Source: Phlebiopsis flavidoalba
Taxonomy: Eukaryota; Basidiomycota; Agaricomycetes; Polyporales; Phanerochaetaceae
Direction: 5' to 3'
DNA: 64,000 bases
Assembly: GCA_035772785.1 (NCBI GenBank)
Contig: JAOCPU010000021.1
Span: forward strand, 124,001-188,000
In this document: positions 59,413-64,000 of the stretch, one piece after another
How the letters are laid out: each line of letters begins with the position of its first letter
How positions within the stretch are numbered: the first letter of the stretch is position 1
The notes under the pieces: generated by a model
What the model was told of the DNA's origin: nothing
The model's input: the letters and a program-made list of their open reading frames with translations, nothing else
Database searches by the model: none
Program-made: the position numbers and the translations under genes

Positions 59413-61097
59413 TTACAGTGTAACTGGGAGCAAGCTTCATAGACAAAACACCTAGAGTGCGGCCGGTCCGCGGTAACACTGTATATCAGTGCCAGGCGCG
59501 TCTTGATATATACCAGACAGTTTATCTGGAGGCCTTGGGCTTGTGGCAACGTAGGTGTTGCGTACGCAGAGCGCCCGCGCGTACAAGCTCGACGATGTGT
59601 AGGTTGAACCACAGCAGTGGAGTGCAGTATCCAGTCGACACGAATGGTGGAAAGCGATGCGTCTGAATGCAATTTAGGGAACGGGTGTGTCTTTCCGCGA
59701 CCGTTCTTGACTGTTTCTGAGGTGCTTCGTAGGAGCTAAAAAAAACGAGGGCTTCAGTAGAGAGGACTGCACGGAGGGAAATGAGCATGCAGGTACCACG
59801 CTGACTAACGCTAGACGCACCATGAACCATTCTCCTTAGCGCTATCGTTGATCTCCTTTGCATCGACTCAACCCAACACAAAGACCGTAAAGTCGGGCGC
59901 GACTACGGTGGGGTCCATGCCGGATTCTTCAGCTCCAAGAACCGCCACAATCATGCCGTCAACGGAGGACCCGTCCCCCCAGGATACGAGCATCGCGCCA
60001 CGACAGTTGTTTGACCGGAAAATCAGAGAGAACCGTAGACGGAGCGTAGACGAATAACGGAAGGTGAAAAGCGTAGCTGAGAAAGTGGAGCAGCGAGCGC
60101 GTCCCCCCCCAAGAAGCGACGCAGCCACGCTGAAGAAGGTTGAGCTTTGAAGAGAACCTGCGACGGCAAAGTTTGAAGTTTTTCCGGCGTAGGATGTTCG
60201 CCCACGTGCATGGCGTCCGCTGCTGAAATTACGTGGCAGTCGACGTTCAAGCCGCTGTAAGCCAGCAGGAAGCCAGCAGGACTGTTACGACATCTAGCAA
60301 CTGATGGGCGGCGGAGCACGCCTTTCTGCGCTTGAACTCTTCAAATGGCGCGTCGTAAACCCTGTCCAGTGCTGCGGTGGTCACTAGAGGTTCAAAGTTT
60401 GCATACCGCTGGGACACCCGTGGTGACGTTACGCGGTCGCTGACGCTTGGACTTTCGAGCATCGTATCCCAATAGGGATGCTGGTGTCACCATCAAATGC
60501 TCCAAAGAGACTGGATGTATAGGCTCTGGCTATTTGAGCTCGTACAGTGCTGGGGGAGCAATCAGCACGAGACGGCGGCGAACCAAAGGATCCCTTACCG
60601 GAATGACAGGTCCGGATTGTTGATACTTTACTATAGAATAGACTCTTCTGTTTTCCACGGCATGAAGGCATTGTTAGGAGAGGACGAAATATGTGATGTG
60701 CCCAACCCCGACGAGATGGTAGTTCTGAAAAAAGCGGGGTGGGGCGCTTACGTAGTGGCTCCCAGTATGGTCTGATGCGCCTTATGGGCGGGTAGCGCCT
60801 CCGGCTATCTCCGACCCGCCCAAACCCTCTAAATTTCTACACCGTACGTCCGTCATATGTACGCGCTGCGTACGGACTCCATACCAGAACACAGGCGCGT
60901 CAAAAAAAATCGACGGTGCTTCCTCACCTCAGTTCATCACGGCGCGAACTAACTGCCCCGGGGCGTACCAATTCATTGGGAAGCAAGCACGCCTTGACTC
61001 TCGACTTTGCTCAGGCTGTTAGCACACTACATTTGTCTCGTCTAAGCTTAAACAGAAAATCTACAGCACACCAGACTACATCTTAACCTGGCATGGT
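59413..61097. other. Spacer D6-B5 with boundary block R5
   Basis: Minus frames 59522-59881, 60023-60319 and 60247-60462, and a plus frame 60497-60775, are unrecognised. R5 lies at 60735-60822. Confidence 0.4.
60735..60822. repeat. Unit-boundary block R5
   Basis: GGTCTGATGCGCC...GGGTAGCG, then CCTCCGGCTATCTCCGACCC. It lies about 280 bp beyond the end of B5. The last part matches R2 almost perfectly. Confidence 0.6.
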
Positions 61098-63264
61098 CTA
61101 ATCCATCTTCTGCCGTACCGCCCTGAACATTTCTTCCTCATTTTCCCCGTCCTTCTCCTCCACCCACATGCGCTTCCTTCCCTGGCTCTCGCGCAACGAC
61201 TCTTGCGCGAGGAGGGTTTTTCGGGCAGAGTATACGACTGTTTCAGGCTCTGGGGTCTCCCTCGGTGTGGTGTGTGCCGTGTCGTATCCCCCTTTACTTC
61301 GGTCTACTGACTCGCTGCTTGCAAAAGACGCGTCTTCATTGTCGGACGTAGAACCCCCTTTCGTTTGAGCCGCAGAGTCGGCGCTGTCCTCCTTGGCGGA
61401 TCTGGAGTCACCATCGATTCGCTTGGTCATAGAGGCGACAGGAAGTGATACGAAGGCCATTTTCTCCTGGCCGCCCTTGCTCTCGGCACGAGACGCTTCC
61501 GGATTTACGTCGTTTGGCTCACTGGAAGAGCCGACCTTCTGTTTCTTGATGCCATCGCCGGTCGCCTCTTGAACTATCTCATGCAAGACGAGAGAAGATA
61601 CCACGGTGCGCGAAGTTTGGCTGTGGTGACGGGCAGAGAAAGACGTCGCGCCCTCCACCCCCGTTGCGGGGCTCAAGAACAGTACATGCTGATCCCCGTG
61701 CGACCTTTCGGTAGCGGCACCAGCGCCCTCGCTTTTTTACTGGCCCTGAGCACATCAGCCTCGAGTTGCTGCAGCGAAGAACCAAGCCACTTACATCGAA
61801 CCTTCTTGTACAACCCCCGTAGAAATCTCATCAGACCGCTGCTCCCGCACGCAAACAGAACACTTCTCGCTGTCGACATTCCTATCGCACCATCAGCGCC
61901 ACCCCGGCTGGCTAGTACAGACACGCACCATCGTTCGTGATCGAGCTCGCAGCTGGCGCACTTGTCCTCATTATCATCGGACCTGCTACCCCTCAGCATA
62001 CATTCCGTATACGCGAGGACGAACACGCACCAGTACGCTGCTCCGCCGACCGTGACTTCTTCAGACTCCTCGGGGGGCCTAGGGATGCGTCAACATGGAA
62101 AACGGTAGAGCTTGTAATGACGCGGGACGGACCCGCAGCGCAAGTAGAGTCTGCGCATGCGCGTGATGGGGTGCTCGCCGCGGCTCAGGTTCTGAGGAGG
62201 CTCCTTGCTTGTTGATGCCGTCGTCGTATCTCGGAATGTCGTCGATGAGCCCCCGGTGGGACGTGAAGAATTGTGCGCGGAACCAGCGTTTTCACTTGCG
62301 GAGCTCTCGTTGCTCCTCTGCTCCCGCACGCAAGCAGGACAAGCCTCGCGGTCAACATCCCTAAGGGACAATCAACATACATCCCACAAGCCGATTCTGA
62401 AACATACAATTGTTCGTGGTCGCGGTCGCAAAGGGAGCACACATCCTCATCGTCGTCGGACCTGCTATCATTCAGCGTAAACTCTAAATACGCAAGAAAC
62501 AGCGCGTACCAGTACACCGCTCCCCCCACGGTGACCTCTTCAGAATCCTCTGGAGGTCTATGAACGTGTCAACATCCGGGGCGCTGGGAGGTTGCCAGTG
62601 GCAGGAACGTACGCGCAGCGCAAGTAGAGTGCGCGCATGATGCGCGTGAAGGGGTGCTCGCCGCGGGCCGGGTTCTGCGGCGGCTCGTTGTTCGTCGCCG
62701 CTGCCGTCCCGCAACGGATCTTTTTGGATGATCCTTGTGAGAGAGTTTCTCGTGGGAGACGCGGTCGACTCAGGATCTTCTTCCTCACGAGTTTGTCTGT
62801 GCGCGAGGTCAGTGGGGGCTGTTGGTCATCCAGGGACATACATACTCATGTTCGGTCTCGTAGGTCGTCAAACTGCGATTATCGCCTGCTTGCCTTGAAA
62901 GACAATCAGCGGCATCCGTGCAACGTGCAGCTTGCCACACATACCCGTCTCCCAGGACGCGTCCACACGCGTCAAGCTTCGCGCTCGCCGATCTCGATTG
63001 AACTGGATCCCGTGCTCGACAGCCACTGGGCACGAGTACCCAGTGCTCTAGCACGCAGCCTACCAGAGCGCGTTATTATCGCTCGTACTATCATTACGCG
63101 CCTTCTCAGCCCCACCGCGCGCGAAATAGCTCGAGGGCCACACTGAAACAGTACCTTTCTTTGTCGCACACGCCCTCTGCTCCGCACGAACGACCACTAT
63201 TCTCCTCCAAGGACCCTTTGCAGTTCTCTTCCTCACTGGCCACGTTATTATCTGACTTTCTCAT
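61098..63264 (-). pseudogene. Family B gene, copy B5, with internal duplication (function unknown)
   Basis: ATG 63262-63264: MRKSDNNVASEEENCKGSLE, then CGAEGVCDKERY, aligning with B4's CVERRGCDKEWY. A frameshift leads to SVWPSSYFA (B4 VWPKPCFAC). Next: ETEHEY (about 62845), then two tandem copies of a 360-bp middle segment (about 62321-62686 and 61842-62202). Each has PPQN.(A/S)RGEHP.TR then ALYLRC or RLYLRC, EVTVGGA, SRSDD(D/N)ED.C(S/A)(L/S)C and, at the far end, a DREACPACVREQ-type block. The last exon (61098-61676) is open for 192 codons, Lys/Glu/Ser-rich, ending KRMWVEEKDGENEEEMFRAV..., stop 61098-61100. Its C-terminal exon is intact, but frame changes and the duplicated middle make it a probable pseudogene. 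Confidence 0.6.
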
Positions 63265-64000
63265 GATTACGAGTGGAGCGGCCGGATTATTGGACGCGGT
63301 TTAGGCCAAGGCCACGCTGTTCGAGCCGAGGACGCAGGGGATGGCGACGACGAGAGCGGCACAGGGCAAAGACAAACAATAGGTGAGTAAGAACGCGATC
63401 TATGCGATTTAATATCGCACAAAACACGTCGAAAGATTCGCTAGGCTTGGTTTGGGGCTGGTTTCGTGTTTGCACGGTTTGGGACGAACGAAGTGCGCGC
63501 GCAGGATGGGTGCTAAGCGCTCGTGCGTGCGCGTGCGAAGTTTGCTTCCTGCGTCTTTGTGCTCCGAGGGAACGCGACATGCTGACGCGTATTCCCAGGC
63601 GCAATGTGTGTGTTATGCGGTGCGATACCGGTCGTACTACGGAAGTGCGTGGTGTGTCCGCTGTTCGTGGTAATTTCCCAAGACGCTGCGTTCCGGCAGG
63701 CGATGAGCCTCGTCGATCGAGTGCGTAGGAGCATCCAAGGTTGTTGATTTGTTTGTTTTCGGCGAGTATTGGCTTAGTTCATACTGGAGATTTACACATA
63801 TTGTGTAGACATCATGATAAGAGAAAAGCATAGCCTCGCCACATAGCAGCTCGAGTCAAAACGCGTGACTTGGTTCAAACCTGCCCCTTCACAGAACGAA
63901 CCATGATGCAACAGACCAAAATCCAGTCAAGTCATCCATTTGATACGCTAGTGTTTCACATGCGGAACTTTTCTTTACACGCTTGTACTGGTACGCCATG
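63265..64000. other. Upstream of B5; start of the next divergent intergenic region
   Basis: Holds the fifth conserved B-upstream block. No gene recognised up to the window end. A DUF6533 gene on the plus strand would be expected just beyond 64 kb if the pattern continues. Confidence 0.4.
63491..63564 (-). promoter_or_regulatory. Conserved B-upstream block, copy 5
   Basis: GTGCGCGCGCAGGATGGGTG, GCGTGCGAAGTTTGCTTC and GCGTCTTTGTGCTC (63551-63564), about 290 bp before the B5 ATG. It resembles copies 1 and 3 most. Confidence 0.55.

Noticed and set aside
1..64000. CRISPR arrays, operons or bacterial ribosome-binding sites
   Set aside because: Introns, TATA spacing and gene families are eukaryotic, and no regularly spaced repeat array is present.

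Overview
The window looks like a fast-decaying accessory region of a filamentous basidiomycete, most likely an agaricomycete (Polyporales-like). The clues are short GT-AG introns of about 50-60 bp, peptidase S53 (sedolisin) relatives, many copies of the basidiomycete DUF6533 multi-spanning membrane protein family, a pogo/CENP-B-type DDE transposase relic, and several non-autonomous DNA transposons with readable target-site duplications (TSDs). There are no rRNA, tRNA or CRISPR loci, and few genes are intact.

Layout. 1-1.1 kb: 3' part of a frameshifted S53 peptidase gene (+); a second S53 relic lies in opposite orientation at 7.19-7.71 kb. 1.1-11.9 kb is otherwise featureless apart from small tandem repeats. 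11.96-12.87 kb: a hAT-type MITE sitting at the edge of a TA-flanked mariner-type MITE. 13.15-17.33 kb: a larger transposon with a broken pogo-like transposase (-). 18.9-24.7 kb: two decayed DUF6533 genes. 26.9-30.0 kb: a probable 3.1-kb element with AT-rich arms and a GC-rich core.

31.6-64 kb is the most interesting part. A two-gene unit is repeated here. Each unit has a minus-strand gene of an unrecognised family (here 'family B', copies B1-B5) placed head-to-head with a plus-strand DUF6533 gene (D3-D6): B1-D3, B2-D4, B3-D5, B4-D6, then B5. Divergent starts are about 1.2-1.5 kb apart. A short repeat block (R1-R5, plus an upstream relative R0) marks each unit boundary. Every B copy carries a similar block 200-300 bp upstream of its start. 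Five DUF6533 copies have a TATA box 51-54 bp upstream of the ATG. D4 and B4 are the least damaged members; the others carry frameshifts, deletions or insertions, including a hAT MITE inside B3.

How the genes work together: the conserved head-to-head arrangement suggests co-expression of a membrane protein (DUF6533) with a probably soluble, Cys- and charge-rich partner (family B). This is inference. I recognise no function for family B.
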